Shown here one piece after another: positions 41,698-50,328 of a stretch of DNA of 64,000 nucleotides. Position 1 is the stretch's first letter; the number at the start of each line of letters is the position of its first letter. The notes under the pieces were generated by a model that worked only from the letters and a program-made list of their open reading frames with translations, was not told the origin of the DNA and ran no database searches. Made by a program: the position numbers and the translations under genes. Source of the DNA: DASVUS01 sp036388675 (GTDB lineage: Bacteria > Armatimonadota > Abditibacteriia > Abditibacteriales > Abditibacteriaceae); NCBI GenBank assembly GCA_036388675.1, contig DASVRI010000015.1:62001-126000 (forward strand), read 5' to 3'.

Positions 41698-42744
41698 ATG
41701 CCGGAGAAGATTCGTTGCGGTGTCATCGGCTACGGCGGCGCTTTTAACATGGGGCGCGCTCACGCCGAATACATCACGCAAACCGATGGTCTGGAATTGA
41801 CTTCCGTATGTGATCTCGACCCAGCGCGCACCGGGGCCGCTAAAGAAGATTTCGCGCATATCAGCACCTACAACGATGTGGCGCAGATGCTGGACGCGCC
41901 GGACGTTGACCTCGCCGTGATTGTGCTACCGCACAATTTGCACGCGCCGGTTTCGATCCAGTGTTCGCAGGCGGGCAAGCACGTCATCGTGGAAAAGCCG
42001 ATGTGCATCACCGTAGATGAAGCCACACAGATGATTGATGCCTCGCGTGCTGCCGGCAAGATGCTATCGGTTTTTCATAACCGCCGTCAAGACGCCGATT
42101 ACCGCACGCTGCGCGAACTGGTCGTCGAGAAGAAAATTATCGGTGATGTCTTTAAAATCGAAGTGTGGAGCGGCGGCTTCAACAGGCAAGACCCGAATTG
42201 GTGGCGTTCTTCCAAGCAAATCAGCGGCGGCTACTTTTACGATTGGGGTGCGCACTTCCTCGACTGGCTGCTGGGTCTTGTTCCCGGCCAGAGAATTGAA
42301 GCGGTCACGGGCCACTTCCACAAACGCGTGTGGCACGAAGTCACCAATGAAGATCATGTTGAAGCGATTATCAGATTCGATTCGGGCTGCATCGCCGATG
42401 TGCAGATGTCGTCCATCGCCTACGCCGGTAAGCCGCGCTGGTGGTTGCTGGGTGACAAAGGCGCCGTAGTGGACAAAGGCGGCCACTTTGAAGTGACGGG
42501 CGATTTTCACAGCGAAGGTTACGGCGCCACTTTGCGCGTGCCCTACACCGGCAAGAGCGAGTGGCAGACTTATTATGCCAATATCGCAACGCATCTGTTG
42601 CGTGGTGAAGACCTTGGGGTAAAACCGGAGCAGGCGCGTCGCGTCATCGCTGTGCTCGAAGGCGCCGAAAGATCAAGTGAACAAGGCCATAGCTTGCCCG
42701 TTCCAACAGATGCCGAAGACGCAAAGTTCGTCCGCAATGATTGA
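41698..42744 (+). CDS. Gfo/Idh/MocA-family oxidoreductase
   Basis: The 348-residue protein has the NAD-binding start GVIGYGGAFNMGRAHAE, the EKP motif in HVIVEKPMCITVDEA and the C-terminal catalytic segment GGYFYDWGAHFLDWLLG with the Asp and His. Such dehydrogenases act on inositols, sugars or glycosidic substrates. GAGAGGA precedes the ATG. Neighbouring reductase and kinase genes suggest sugar metabolism, but the substrate is unknown. Confidence 0.9.
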   Translation: MPEKIRCGVIGYGGAFNMGRAHAEYITQTDGLELTSVCDLDPARTGAAKEDFAHISTYNDVAQMLDAPDVDLAVIVLPHNLHAPVSIQCSQAGKHVIVEKPMCITVDEATQMIDASRAAGKMLSVFHNRRQDADYRTLRELVVEKKIIGDVFKIEVWSGGFNRQDPNWWRSSKQISGGYFYDWGAHFLDWLLGLVPGQRIEAVTGHFHKRVWHEVTNEDHVEAIIRFDSGCIADVQMSSIAYAGKPRWWLLGDKGAVVDKGGHFEVTGDFHSEGYGATLRVPYTGKSEWQTYYANIATHLLRGEDLGVKPEQARRVIAVLEGAERSSEQGHSLPVPTDAEDAKFVRND

Positions 42745-42839
42745 AGTCCATAAGCACAACGGCGCTGCCCGTGTAGCGTGAAAGTGCTGCCTGTGCAGCG
42801 TGGCGGATAAACTCCTCTGCTAGCAAATAGAGTCTAACC

Positions 42840-44249
42840 ATGCCGCGCACCATCATCCATGTCGATTTGGATGCCTTTTATTGCGCCATTGAAGAACAGC
42901 GCGATCCTGCTCTCTATGGTAAGCCCTTTGCTGTGGGTGGACAGCCCGGTGAACGCGGAGTCGTCGCCTCGTGCTCCTACGCTGCTCGCCAGTTCGGCGT
43001 GCGCTCCGCCATGTCGATGGCCAGAGCACGGGCGCTCTGCCCACAGCTTCTCATTGTGCCCTCGCGCCATAGTGCTTATCGTGCCGCTTCATCTCAGGTG
43101 ATGGATCGCCTGCGTTCTGTCACGCCTGTGGTGGAGCAGCTTTCCATTGATGAGGCCTTCCTCGATGTCACGGCTTTAACATCGCCCCACGATATATCGT
43201 CCGACGATATATCGCTCGGCGATACATCTGCCATTCAACAATCCCGCTGCGGCCAGCACTTGCACGCCGCACGAGTACTCGCAGAGCAAATACAGCAGGA
43301 CATCCGTCATGAATTGGGTCTCTCCTGTTCTTTAGGAGTGGCCGGCAACAAGATGGTGGCTAAAATTGCTACCGATTACGGCAAGGCCGCAGTTAAGACA
43401 GGGCAATCACCAGGGGCAATCTGTGTTGTGCCGCCCGGAGAAGAGGCTGCTTTCCTGGCTCGTTTGCCGGTTAGTGCCCTGTGGGGAGTTGGCCCTAAGA
43501 CAGAAGCCCAGTTGGCTCGTCTGGGCATGAGCACTATTGGACAAGTCGCGCAGCGCTCACCGCGCGACCTGATTCAGCGCTTCGGCAGCCACGGCTACGA
43601 CTTATGGCTGCACGCGTGCGGCATCGACAAGCGCGAAATCGTTACCACGCGCGAATCAAAATCCATCTCTTCCGAGACGACTTTTGTGCGCGATGTCGAA
43701 GAGTGGGATGAGCTGCACCAGGCGCTGCACGAGCAGGCTGTTGAAGTCGCGGGACATCTCCAGCGCCAGCAGTTGCAGGCCACAACAGTCAAGATCAAGC
43801 TGCGCTGGTCGGACTTTACGACTCCCACACGTCAGACAACGTTGCCCTACCCTACCGATCAGCAGGACGCTATTGAAGAGGCAGCCATTCAATTGCTGCG
43901 GCATCTCTGGCAGAGTCAGCAGCCGGTGCGTTTACTGGGTGTTGGCGTCAGTGGATTGAGTCCGGTTCGACAGCTCAGCCTCTGGCATGACGGCGGTGAT
44001 GCCGGCAAGAGCACCTCTGCGTACGATTCCGCGACAGGCCCTCCTCCGCAGGAGAGCGAAAAAAGCGAAACCGCTGTAGAGCACGAAAGTTGTGCGGCCG
44101 AGTGTGCCGGCAACTCTCAATTCGTTGCGGTGAAGCAACAACGCATCCAGGACGCGATGCACATTCTCCAGGAGCGCTATGGCAAACCCGTGGTGCGTCT
44201 GGGCGCGGTCGGAATAGGAACTGCAAAGAGCACAGAAACCCAGGTGTGA
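42840..44249 (+). CDS. dinB: DNA polymerase IV (DinB)
   Basis: The 469-residue Y-family polymerase has HVDLDAFYCAIEE, SYAARQFGVRSAM, the catalytic SIDEAFLDVT, the helix-hairpin-helix with LWGVGPKTEAQLARLG, and the little-finger domain with KSISSETTF. A segment of about 30 residues after the SIDEAFLD motif holds the imperfect repeat HDISSDDISLGDTS, encoded by three copies of a CGATATATCG-like unit, and the C-terminal tail is extended and disordered. It performs error-prone synthesis past lesions. No SOS box is evident upstream. Confidence 0.95.
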   Translation: MPRTIIHVDLDAFYCAIEEQRDPALYGKPFAVGGQPGERGVVASCSYAARQFGVRSAMSMARARALCPQLLIVPSRHSAYRAASSQVMDRLRSVTPVVEQLSIDEAFLDVTALTSPHDISSDDISLGDTSAIQQSRCGQHLHAARVLAEQIQQDIRHELGLSCSLGVAGNKMVAKIATDYGKAAVKTGQSPGAICVVPPGEEAAFLARLPVSALWGVGPKTEAQLARLGMSTIGQVAQRSPRDLIQRFGSHGYDLWLHACGIDKREIVTTRESKSISSETTFVRDVEEWDELHQALHEQAVEVAGHLQRQQLQATTVKIKLRWSDFTTPTRQTTLPYPTDQQDAIEEAAIQLLRHLWQSQQPVRLLGVGVSGLSPVRQLSLWHDGGDAGKSTSAYDSATGPPPQESEKSETAVEHESCAAECAGNSQFVAVKQQRIQDAMHILQERYGKPVVRLGAVGIGTAKSTETQV

Positions 44250-44300
44250 TAATCAACACGGACACGTTCTGCATCAAGGGGTTCTTACGGAGTGAGTTTT

Positions 44301-45041
44301 ATGGAATTAGCGTCAAATACAGTCTTGATTACTGGTGGAGCATCGGGCATTGGCCTGGCGCTCGCCGAGCGTTTTCTGCAGGCGGGCAGCGAAGTCATTA
44401 TCTGTGGCCGCAGAGAAAGCAAGCTGCAGGAAGCCAGAGAAAAGTGGCCTCGCCTGCACACTCGCGTCTGCGATGTGGCCACGGAACAGGATCGCACCGC
44501 GTTGTATCGGTGGGTTGTCGCTGAGTTTCCGCAAGTGAATGTGCTCATCAACAACGCCGGCATTCAGCGACGCGTTCAACTTGCAGAGGTCAGCGAAATC
44601 GAGAACTGGGAACAAACTCGCGAAGAGATTACAATCAACTTTGAAGCGCCAATACATCTTTCGACGCTCTTCATTTCCCATCTGCTGAAGCAGCAGCGTC
44701 CTTGCATTATTAATGTCACTTCCGGGCTGGCGTTTGCGCCGTCAGCCGGCGTGCCAATTTACAGCGCAACGAAAGCCGCTCTCCACTCCTTCACCCTGTC
44801 GTTGCGGCATCAGCTTTCCAAAACAGCAATTGATGTGGTTGAGATCGCACCTCCGGCTGTGAACACAGATCTGGGAGGAGTGGGGCTTCATACCTTTGGT
44901 GTGCCATTAGACGAATTTGCCAATGCCGTCATGGAGCGCCTTGCCGAGGGAGAGCTTGAAATCGCTTATGGCACTGCCGACAAAGCCATTCGCGCCTCAC
45001 GCCAGGAACTCGACGAAATCTTTAAGCGCATGAACCAGTGA
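44301..45041 (+). CDS. Short-chain dehydrogenase (DltE-like)
   Basis: The 246-residue Rossmann enzyme has the cofactor loop TGGASGIGLALAE, INNAGIQ, catalytic Ser in NVTSGLAF and YSATK with Tyr and Lys, and the PPAVNTDLGG segment typical of the DltE-type classical SDRs. The ATG at 44301 follows GGAGTGAG; a GTG nine bases upstream is an alternative. Substrate unknown. It follows dinB by about 50 bp. Confidence 0.88.
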   Translation: MELASNTVLITGGASGIGLALAERFLQAGSEVIICGRRESKLQEAREKWPRLHTRVCDVATEQDRTALYRWVVAEFPQVNVLINNAGIQRRVQLAEVSEIENWEQTREEITINFEAPIHLSTLFISHLLKQQRPCIINVTSGLAFAPSAGVPIYSATKAALHSFTLSLRHQLSKTAIDVVEIAPPAVNTDLGGVGLHTFGVPLDEFANAVMERLAEGELEIAYGTADKAIRASRQELDEIFKRMNQ

Positions 45042-45150
45042 GCCTCGTAGCCTGGGTGAGCCGTTGTAGCCCAACTTGTAACGCGTTGAGTACTCATCAG
45101 TGTAAATACCGCATATAAAATGTTGCGCTGCAATGCTGTGCTGCCATATG

Positions 45151-45207
45151 CACAATAATCGACATCTTTAACGGCAATACATGACGTTAAGGATGTCGAT
45201 TATTGTG
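45151..45207. terminator. Long hairpin between convergent genes
   Basis: CACAATAATCGACATC and seven more bases (45151-45173) pair with 45185-45207, a 23-bp stem with one G-U-type mismatch and an 11-nt loop. There is no T tract on either side. It lies between the SDR gene and the Spy-like gene, which converge. It may be a bidirectional terminator of non-classical type or a mobile palindrome. Confidence 0.55.
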
Positions 45208-45234
45208 TTGGCTACAGGTCGAAACGCCTGTTAC

Positions 45235-46191
45235 TCACCAGCCGGTGCCAGGGCCACCACGCGGCGTGCCGTCAAATCTGGGGCGCGGGGGCGGGCCATA
45301 CTGTTCCCGCGACTGCTGCATCTTCTCACGTTGTGCGGGTGTGAGAACCGCTTCAACCTGTCGGCGAGCCTGATCGTGAATGCTACGCAACTGAGCATCT
45401 CTCTGCTCCGGGTCAAGAGCGGTATTGCTGTGGACAGTAGTCTCGTTCCTTTGCGCTGTGTTGAGAATTTCCTTGATTTTCCTCTGCTGATCGGGTTTAA
45501 GGTCGAGCATCCACTCCATCGCGCCGAGCGGAGCGGGAGGCGGGCCGAATGGGGGACGTAAGGGATCACCTATCTCACCTCGACCACCTGGGCCTCGGCC
45601 AGAAGGTCTTCCCATAGATGGGCCGCCACGAAATTGACCGCGTGGCCCGCCACCCAAACCACCACGCGGGCCTCCAGGCCCAGGTCCTCCAGGTCCCTCG
45701 CCAAATGGGCCTGCGAAGGGTGCGCCGGGAGGCGGGCCATCAAAAGGTGGCGGGCCAAAAGAGCGGCCATCCGGCCCACCGGGGCCACGGCCCATTGGGC
45801 CACTTGGCGGCCCAAATCGCTCACGCATCTGTCGCATCTGCTCGCGTTGAGCTGGTGTGAGCACCGCATCAATGTCGCGGCGTGTTTTTTCCTGAATGGC
45901 TCTGATCTTCTCGCGCTGCTCCGGCGTAAGGTCAGGCAACCGCATCAGCTCTCCTCCTGGCGGGCCGGGCGGAAACGGTGGTCTGCCATTGCGAGGGCCG
46001 CCGAAGCCGCCCTGCATCGGAGGACGATTTCCATCCCACGGTGGAGCGGGTCTAAAATCATCGTTCATGGGTGGAGGGCCTTCGGGTGGCCCGTCAAAGG
46101 GTGGCTGTGCCATGGCCGGCTGGTGAGACATCATAAGGGCGCTCCAACCCAGAACGATTGCGCCAAGCGCTACAGGCTGTGTCTTTTTCAT
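45235..46191 (-). CDS. Pro/Gly-rich Spy/CpxP-like periplasmic protein
   Basis: The 318-residue protein has a cleavable signal (to about residue 28, ...QPAMAQPP) and two Spy/CpxP-like helical modules, each with the LTPEQREKIRAI / LTPAQREQMRQM pattern (about residues 85-120 and 225-295), joined by a 100-residue linker of Pro, Gly, Phe and Arg. CpxP and Spy are periplasmic chaperones and stress sensors. It is divergent from cpxR-cpxA, which fits a CpxP role. GGAGG precedes the ATG. The two-module layout with a PG-rich linker is unusual. Confidence 0.75.
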   Translation of the reverse strand: MKKTQPVALGAIVLGWSALMMSHQPAMAQPPFDGPPEGPPPMNDDFRPAPPWDGNRPPMQGGFGGPRNGRPPFPPGPPGGELMRLPDLTPEQREKIRAIQEKTRRDIDAVLTPAQREQMRQMRERFGPPSGPMGRGPGGPDGRSFGPPPFDGPPPGAPFAGPFGEGPGGPGPGGPRGGLGGGPRGQFRGGPSMGRPSGRGPGGRGEIGDPLRPPFGPPPAPLGAMEWMLDLKPDQQRKIKEILNTAQRNETTVHSNTALDPEQRDAQLRSIHDQARRQVEAVLTPAQREKMQQSREQYGPPPRPRFDGTPRGGPGTGW

Positions 46192-46606
46192 CTGTCCTGC
46201 CTCCTCTACTCTATCGAAGCGTTCTTCCCTGAGGTGTGCTTCCTCAAAAGGTTTTTCCTCGACTACTTAAAGTAGACAACATCATCTGCGCAGAGTCTGT
46301 CGAGATTCTCTCCAGCAAGTGTGAGATAAGGTGAGGAATTGTGAAGAAGTGTGGAGTTGGTAGCCGGCGACGGTTTAAACCACCTGCCTTACCGTACACT
46401 GTTTAGAAAGCAGACAAGACCTCTAGCATAAATCTTGGCGAGGGCTGTTTTTCCAACCGCGACCGTGAGGAAGCGGGCTGATTCGCTTCAGCAAGCCTGC
46501 TCCCTTACGGTCGCGGTTGGGTAGAAGAGCACTTAGGCAAGAGGTCTATAAAAGAACACGACAGCCTGGAGCAGCAAACGGCTAAGACATCGAGAGGGAC
46601 TGGAGT
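46192..46606. promoter_or_regulatory. Divergent regulatory spacer with REP-like inverted repeat
   Basis: This 415-bp spacer must hold promoters for the Spy-like gene and for cpxRA. Around 46319-46352 are several GTGAG/GTGTG half-sites (GTGAGATAAGGTGAGGAATTG) that could be response-regulator boxes. At 46453-46520 two arms beginning CCAACCGCGACCGT and ending ACGGTCGCGGTTGG form a large imperfect inverted repeat with CGGG and CCCG inner parts, like the CGCGACCGT-type REP repeats of several soil bacteria. Confidence 0.45.
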
Positions 46607-47335
46607 ATGCAGCAGATATTAATGGTGGATGACGATGTTGAGTTGTGTGAGATGATAACTGAGTACTTGCTGCCTGAAGGCTTCACCGTCACAGCCGTGC
46701 ACGATGGTGAGGCGGCTGTTCAGAAGGCGCAGGAAGGCAACTACTCTCTCCTGTTACTTGATGTGATGCTACCCCGTTTGAACGGTTTCGAGGTGCTGCG
46801 TCGCCTGCGCGCAGCAAGCGCCGGGGCCAGCGGTGCGAGTGTCCCGGTGCTGATGCTGACAGCGCGCGGCCATGCCGTCGATCGCATTGTCGGCCTGGAG
46901 ATTGGAGCGGATGATTACCTGCCCAAGCCGTTCGATGAGCGAGAGCTGGTTGCGCGCATGCGAGCTATTCTGCGCCGCAGCCAGACTGGCCACACAGCGC
47001 AGAAAACTTCTCGTGAAACATTGACTGTTGGTGATGTGGTCATGGATAGCGGAGCACGAACTGTCTCCGTCGGCGATAATCTCGTCGCATTAACCGCTGC
47101 AGAATTTGACCTTTTAGCGCTGCTGCTGCGCGGCGCGGGCACTGTGGTCGAGCGGGATTATATGGCGCAGGAAGTACTTGACCGTGATCTGCTTCCCTTT
47201 GACCGCAGCATCGACACCCACATCAGTCATGTGCGCCGCAAACTCGGCCCGTATCCCGGCCAGGCTGAACGAATTAAAACCGTGCGTGGTGTTGGTTATA
47301 TCTACGTCCTCCCGACTGCCTCAGCATCTAGTTGA
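46607..47335 (+). CDS. cpxR: OmpR-family response regulator, CpxR-like
   Basis: The 242-residue protein has an N-terminal receiver (acidic D8-D10, phosphoacceptor D52 in LLLLDVMLP, Thr in MLTARG, Lys in YLPKPFDERELVARM) and a C-terminal winged-helix DNA-binding domain (LTAAEFDLLALLLRGAG, DRSIDTHISHVRRKLG, TVRGVGYIY). FDRSIDTHISHVRRKLG is the CpxR form. TGGAG precedes the ATG. Its TGA stop lies in a GAGTACTC, and cpxA starts 12 bases later. Confidence 0.9.
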   Translation: MQQILMVDDDVELCEMITEYLLPEGFTVTAVHDGEAAVQKAQEGNYSLLLLDVMLPRLNGFEVLRRLRAASAGASGASVPVLMLTARGHAVDRIVGLEIGADDYLPKPFDERELVARMRAILRRSQTGHTAQKTSRETLTVGDVVMDSGARTVSVGDNLVALTAAEFDLLALLLRGAGTVVERDYMAQEVLDRDLLPFDRSIDTHISHVRRKLGPYPGQAERIKTVRGVGYIYVLPTASASS

Positions 47336-47347
47336 GTACTCACTTGC

Positions 47348-49060
47348 ATGCGTAGCCTATTCTTAAAAATTTTTCTCTGGTTTTGGGGCGCCATGATCCT
47401 GATCGGATTGGCGTTGTTTTTGGTGGTTACAACGACGCTGCCGAACCCGCTGCCGGCGCCCTGGCGTGAATCAACAGGCAACGCACTCGCTGCTTACGCT
47501 GCTGCGGCGGCAAGCGCCTGGGAACAGGGAGGTCGCCCGCAATTAGCAGCTTATCTCGTGAAGCAAGGCCAACAGTCCAATTCCAACCTGCATTTCTTCG
47601 ATGAGCAAGATCGCGAGTTGTCCGGGCGCCTGTTTGCGCGACCTGCTGCCCCACCCTTTGGTAGAAGGCCAGGCAACCAACTTCCCTTTGAACGGCCTGA
47701 TGGGCCACGCTTTGAAAGCGGCCCGCCACCAGGTGGCCGTTGGCCCGGTGACTCTTCTCGTGATGGTTTTCCTCCTGATGGTTTCCCACCGGACGGTCCT
47801 CCACCTGACGGTTTCCCACCGGATGGACCTCCACCAGGTGGGCCTCGGCTGGACGGCCCTCCGCCGGCTGACAGGCGATTTTTGCCGCTGTTGGGACCGC
47901 GTCGGTCTCCACCTCCCGACATACAAGCCTTGCGCCGTCGCTCACTGCAAACCCATGAGGCTGTCTTTGAGCTGGATGGGCCACGGGTCATTGCCGCACA
48001 GCATGTGACATCTGTTAAAGGCCGGCGGTATGTATTACAGGCAGTCTTGCCAAGGCCCTGGTTTGGCCGTCCGCCCGCTGAACCGCTCAGGCAAGGGCTG
48101 GGAGTACTCGCCATGCTCGCGACAAGCGGCTTGGTGTGCTATGGCCTTGTGCGTTATCTGACGGCGCCTCTGGTGTCGTTGCGTGCGGCAACAACGCGCC
48201 TGGCGGCAGGCGACCTGGCAGCGCGCACCGGAGCCGCCGAGCATTCCCGGCGCGACGAAGTGGCCGACCTGGGCCGTGACTTCGATGCTATGGCCGAACG
48301 CATTGAAGCTCTGGTTGTGGCTCAGCGCCGTTTGCTCGGCGACATCTCGCATGAACTGCGTTCGCCTCTGGCGCGGCTGAGCATTGGTCTGGCGCTTGCC
48401 CGCCGCTACGCCACCAATGGTGCTGCGACCGAGCAAATTGATGCGGCCTTCGAGCGAATCAAGCGCGAAACAACACGCTTAAACCTGTTGATTGAGCAAC
48501 TTTTACAACTGGTGCGTCTGGAAGGCGACAGCGTGACATCGGAGCACCAGACAGTTGATTTGGAGCAGTTACTACGCGAAGTGGTTGGCGATGCCAACTT
48601 CGAGGTGCAGGGCGTCCACGCCTCAAATGCCGACCGGCGGGCTGTGCTGGCAACACGATGCTCGCCCTGCCGCACGAGCGGTTCGGCGGAACTGCTGCGT
48701 AGCGCAGTGGAGAATGTAGTGCGCAATGCGGTGCGCTATACCCGTCCCGACACAGTCGTGGAAGTGAGCCTCCATTGTGAGCCTGCTGGCAACGGCCAGA
48801 GGTCAACTGCGGTTATCTGCGTGCGCGATCACGGGGAAGGCGTCCCGGCAGAAGCGTTAGAAAATCTGTTCCGCCCGTTCTATCGCGTCGCAGATGCGCG
48901 CGACCGCGAAAGTGGTGGAGTGGGTTTAGGGCTGGCTATCACAGAGCGTGCTGTTCGCTCTCACGGTGGCAGTGTGTCGGCAGCCAATGAGCCTGAGGGC
49001 GGCTTGGTGGTGCAGATGCGTCTCCCCATTTCTCCCACCGAGAGTCGGCCTGTTACGTAA
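47348..49060 (+). CDS. cpxA: CpxA-like sensor histidine kinase
   Basis: The 570-residue kinase has membrane segments at about 5-30 and 248-268, an extracytoplasmic region with a Pro/Gly/Asp repeat tract (about 120-190, units such as PPDGFPPDG and PPPGG), a HAMP domain (about 270-320), the His box GDISHELRSPLAR (His at about 333) and an HATPase domain with NVVRNAVRYT and GVGLGLAI. In E. coli CpxA responds to misfolded envelope proteins. The Pro/Gly tract resembles the linker of the divergent Spy-like protein, which might be its partner. GVL from GAGTACTC lies inside the second membrane segment. Confidence 0.88.
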   Translation: MRSLFLKIFLWFWGAMILIGLALFLVVTTTLPNPLPAPWRESTGNALAAYAAAAASAWEQGGRPQLAAYLVKQGQQSNSNLHFFDEQDRELSGRLFARPAAPPFGRRPGNQLPFERPDGPRFESGPPPGGRWPGDSSRDGFPPDGFPPDGPPPDGFPPDGPPPGGPRLDGPPPADRRFLPLLGPRRSPPPDIQALRRRSLQTHEAVFELDGPRVIAAQHVTSVKGRRYVLQAVLPRPWFGRPPAEPLRQGLGVLAMLATSGLVCYGLVRYLTAPLVSLRAATTRLAAGDLAARTGAAEHSRRDEVADLGRDFDAMAERIEALVVAQRRLLGDISHELRSPLARLSIGLALARRYATNGAATEQIDAAFERIKRETTRLNLLIEQLLQLVRLEGDSVTSEHQTVDLEQLLREVVGDANFEVQGVHASNADRRAVLATRCSPCRTSGSAELLRSAVENVVRNAVRYTRPDTVVEVSLHCEPAGNGQRSTAVICVRDHGEGVPAEALENLFRPFYRVADARDRESGGVGLGLAITERAVRSHGGSVSAANEPEGGLVVQMRLPISPTESRPVT

Positions 49061-49170
49061 TAGGCATGATGCAGACAAAAGCTATTGCGACACCATAAAC
49101 AAGAAACACCACATAGAGCGTTATAACTACAAGTTGTAACGCTGCACGCAGCTTGAACATAACCGCAAGA

Positions 49171-49185
49171 TATAATGAGTACTCG
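49171..49185 (+). promoter_or_regulatory. Leaderless promoter with TATAAT box
   Basis: A perfect TATAAT (49171-49176) is followed directly by GAGTACTCG and then the ATG of the macro-domain gene at 49186. Transcription about seven bases after the box would leave a leader of only a few bases and no Shine-Dalgarno sequence. The palindrome occupies the start-site region. Confidence 0.45.
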
Positions 49186-49665
49186 ATGATACAGTTCACG
49201 AGTGGTGATCTTCTTCAAGCACAAACACAATACATTGCTCAAGGTGTTGCTACTGGTTCACAAGAGGGGTTAGGTACAGGGCTGGCGCTCAAAATATCTA
49301 CCAAGTGGCCAGACGTGCAGCAACAATTCAAAAAGTATACGCGCAGCAGCACTTTTGCAGGTGGGGATGTGTTTGCCGTTGCGCCAACAGCAGATCGGCC
49401 AGGCGTTATCTATATTGCAACACAGCCAGACATGTATCACGCAACTCTCAACTACTTGAACAAAGGCTTACGTAATTTGGTCAAGTTCTGTGTCAAACAT
49501 AAGGTCGAGTCAGTTGCACTGCCCAAGGTCGGTGCTGGTTTGGGTAAGCTGGATTGGGAAACAGAAGTTAAGCCACTGATGTCAAAGTACTTTGCAGAGG
49601 GTTCTTCACAGTTCGTCATTTACGAGAACTTCAAACAGCAATACGAGCAACTCCAGGCAGATTGA
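49186..49665 (+). CDS. Macro-domain protein
   Basis: The 159-residue protein begins MIQFTSGDLLQAQTQYIAQGVATGSQEG, with QGVATGS in the position of the ADP-ribose-binding NPAN/GxG loop, and ends with VALPKVGAGLGKLDWETEVKPL, the second binding loop. It resembles the ALC1/DarG-type macro domains that remove or bind ADP-ribose. No DarT-type toxin gene precedes it, so it is probably a solitary hydrolase. A longer frame starting at 49153 includes the promoter and is rejected. The neighbourhood is AT-richer than average. Confidence 0.82.
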   Translation: MIQFTSGDLLQAQTQYIAQGVATGSQEGLGTGLALKISTKWPDVQQQFKKYTRSSTFAGGDVFAVAPTADRPGVIYIATQPDMYHATLNYLNKGLRNLVKFCVKHKVESVALPKVGAGLGKLDWETEVKPLMSKYFAEGSSQFVIYENFKQQYEQLQAD

Positions 49666-49763
49666 TGGTATTACAACAAAGCACCGCTTCTGGCAGCGGC
49701 TGAGTGTGGTCGTTGTGCTGGTGCGCGCGGCTTGGCTGCGTCAGCTAATGTAAAATCAAAGCT

Positions 49764-49865
49764 ATGTCTTGTATGTTTCGTGCCACCGGCTTCGACTTTT
49801 TGGTTGATGAAGTCTTGAGCCAAAGTACTTTGGTGCCTTCTCCCTACGCTGTTCCGGACGGGTGA
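49764..49865 (+). pseudogene. Short reading frame, possible truncated gene
   Basis: ATG at 49764 opens a 33-codon frame (MSCMFRATGFDFLVDEVL...) ending at TGA 49863-49865. MSC-x-(F/L)-R-x-x-G-x-x-F-x-VD is the start of a family of hypothetical proteins that are normally much longer, so this may be a gene fragment. The next reading frame overlaps its end in a different frame, so a frameshifted gene is possible. I cannot confirm the family without a search. Confidence 0.35.
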
Positions 49866-49909
49866 ATTCAATCGTTGTGGGGCTGCGCGCGGCATCAAGG
49901 AACATAAGT

Positions 49910-50200
49910 ATGGATGAAATTGAACAGATGTGGCAGCAGTTTGCGGCTATGCCTTTTCCAAAAGGATGTGGTGGAAAAGAAGTTGCTGATGTGTGCTTGG
50001 CAAGCGTTGATACATTCGCCGCTGGCTGTGTATGCACTTTTATAGGCTGGCGTGGTCGTCTTGATGCGGAAAGAATCAAATGCTTGCAGAGTTGTATCGA
50101 TGACCTTGAAATTGTAGTGCCGTTACTCGATGGTCAAGCAAAAGCCTACTTTGAGCATCTTTTGCAGGTATCGCACAACGTGCTGCAATTCGTAGGGTGA
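49910..50200 (+). CDS. Hypothetical protein
   Basis: The 96-residue product starts MDEIEQMWQQFAAMPFPKGCGGKEV and continues with helical segments; it has five cysteines (CGG, CLAS, CVC, and others). I do not recognise it. Its last codons and stop lie inside the palindromic repeat at 50187-50224, so the natural C terminus may have been changed by repeat insertion. An upstream GTG (49862) gives a longer frame that may join the fragment before it. Confidence 0.45.
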   Translation: MDEIEQMWQQFAAMPFPKGCGGKEVADVCLASVDTFAAGCVCTFIGWRGRLDAERIKCLQSCIDDLEIVVPLLDGQAKAYFEHLLQVSHNVLQFVG

Positions 50201-50224
50201 GTTGCGCAACTCGCCCTACGAATT
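50187..50224. repeat. 38-bp REP-like palindrome
   Basis: AATTCGTAGGGTGAGTTGC (50187-50205) and GCAACTCGCCCTACGAATT (50206-50224) form a palindrome with one mismatch. It resembles the 'gtagggcgagttgcgcaactcgccctac' type of dispersed palindrome found in other environmental bacteria and supplies the stop codon of the gene before it. Confidence 0.8.
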
Positions 50225-50328
50225 CGGCTCCAAAGCTTCCACATGCACACGACCAGTCGCTGGACACCAACAACCTACCGCTTTGATCATCTTAAATTGG
50301 GTGGCGTCTTCAAATCGCTTTAATGCTT

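Noticed and set aside
46453..46520. Transposase-borne insertion sequence in the cpx spacer
   Set aside because: Only an inverted repeat of about 68 bp is present, without a transposase reading frame or target duplication, so it is listed as a REP-like element.
49186..49665. DarTG toxin-antitoxin system
   Set aside because: The macro domain could be a DarG antitoxin, but no DarT ADP-ribosyltransferase gene lies on either side.
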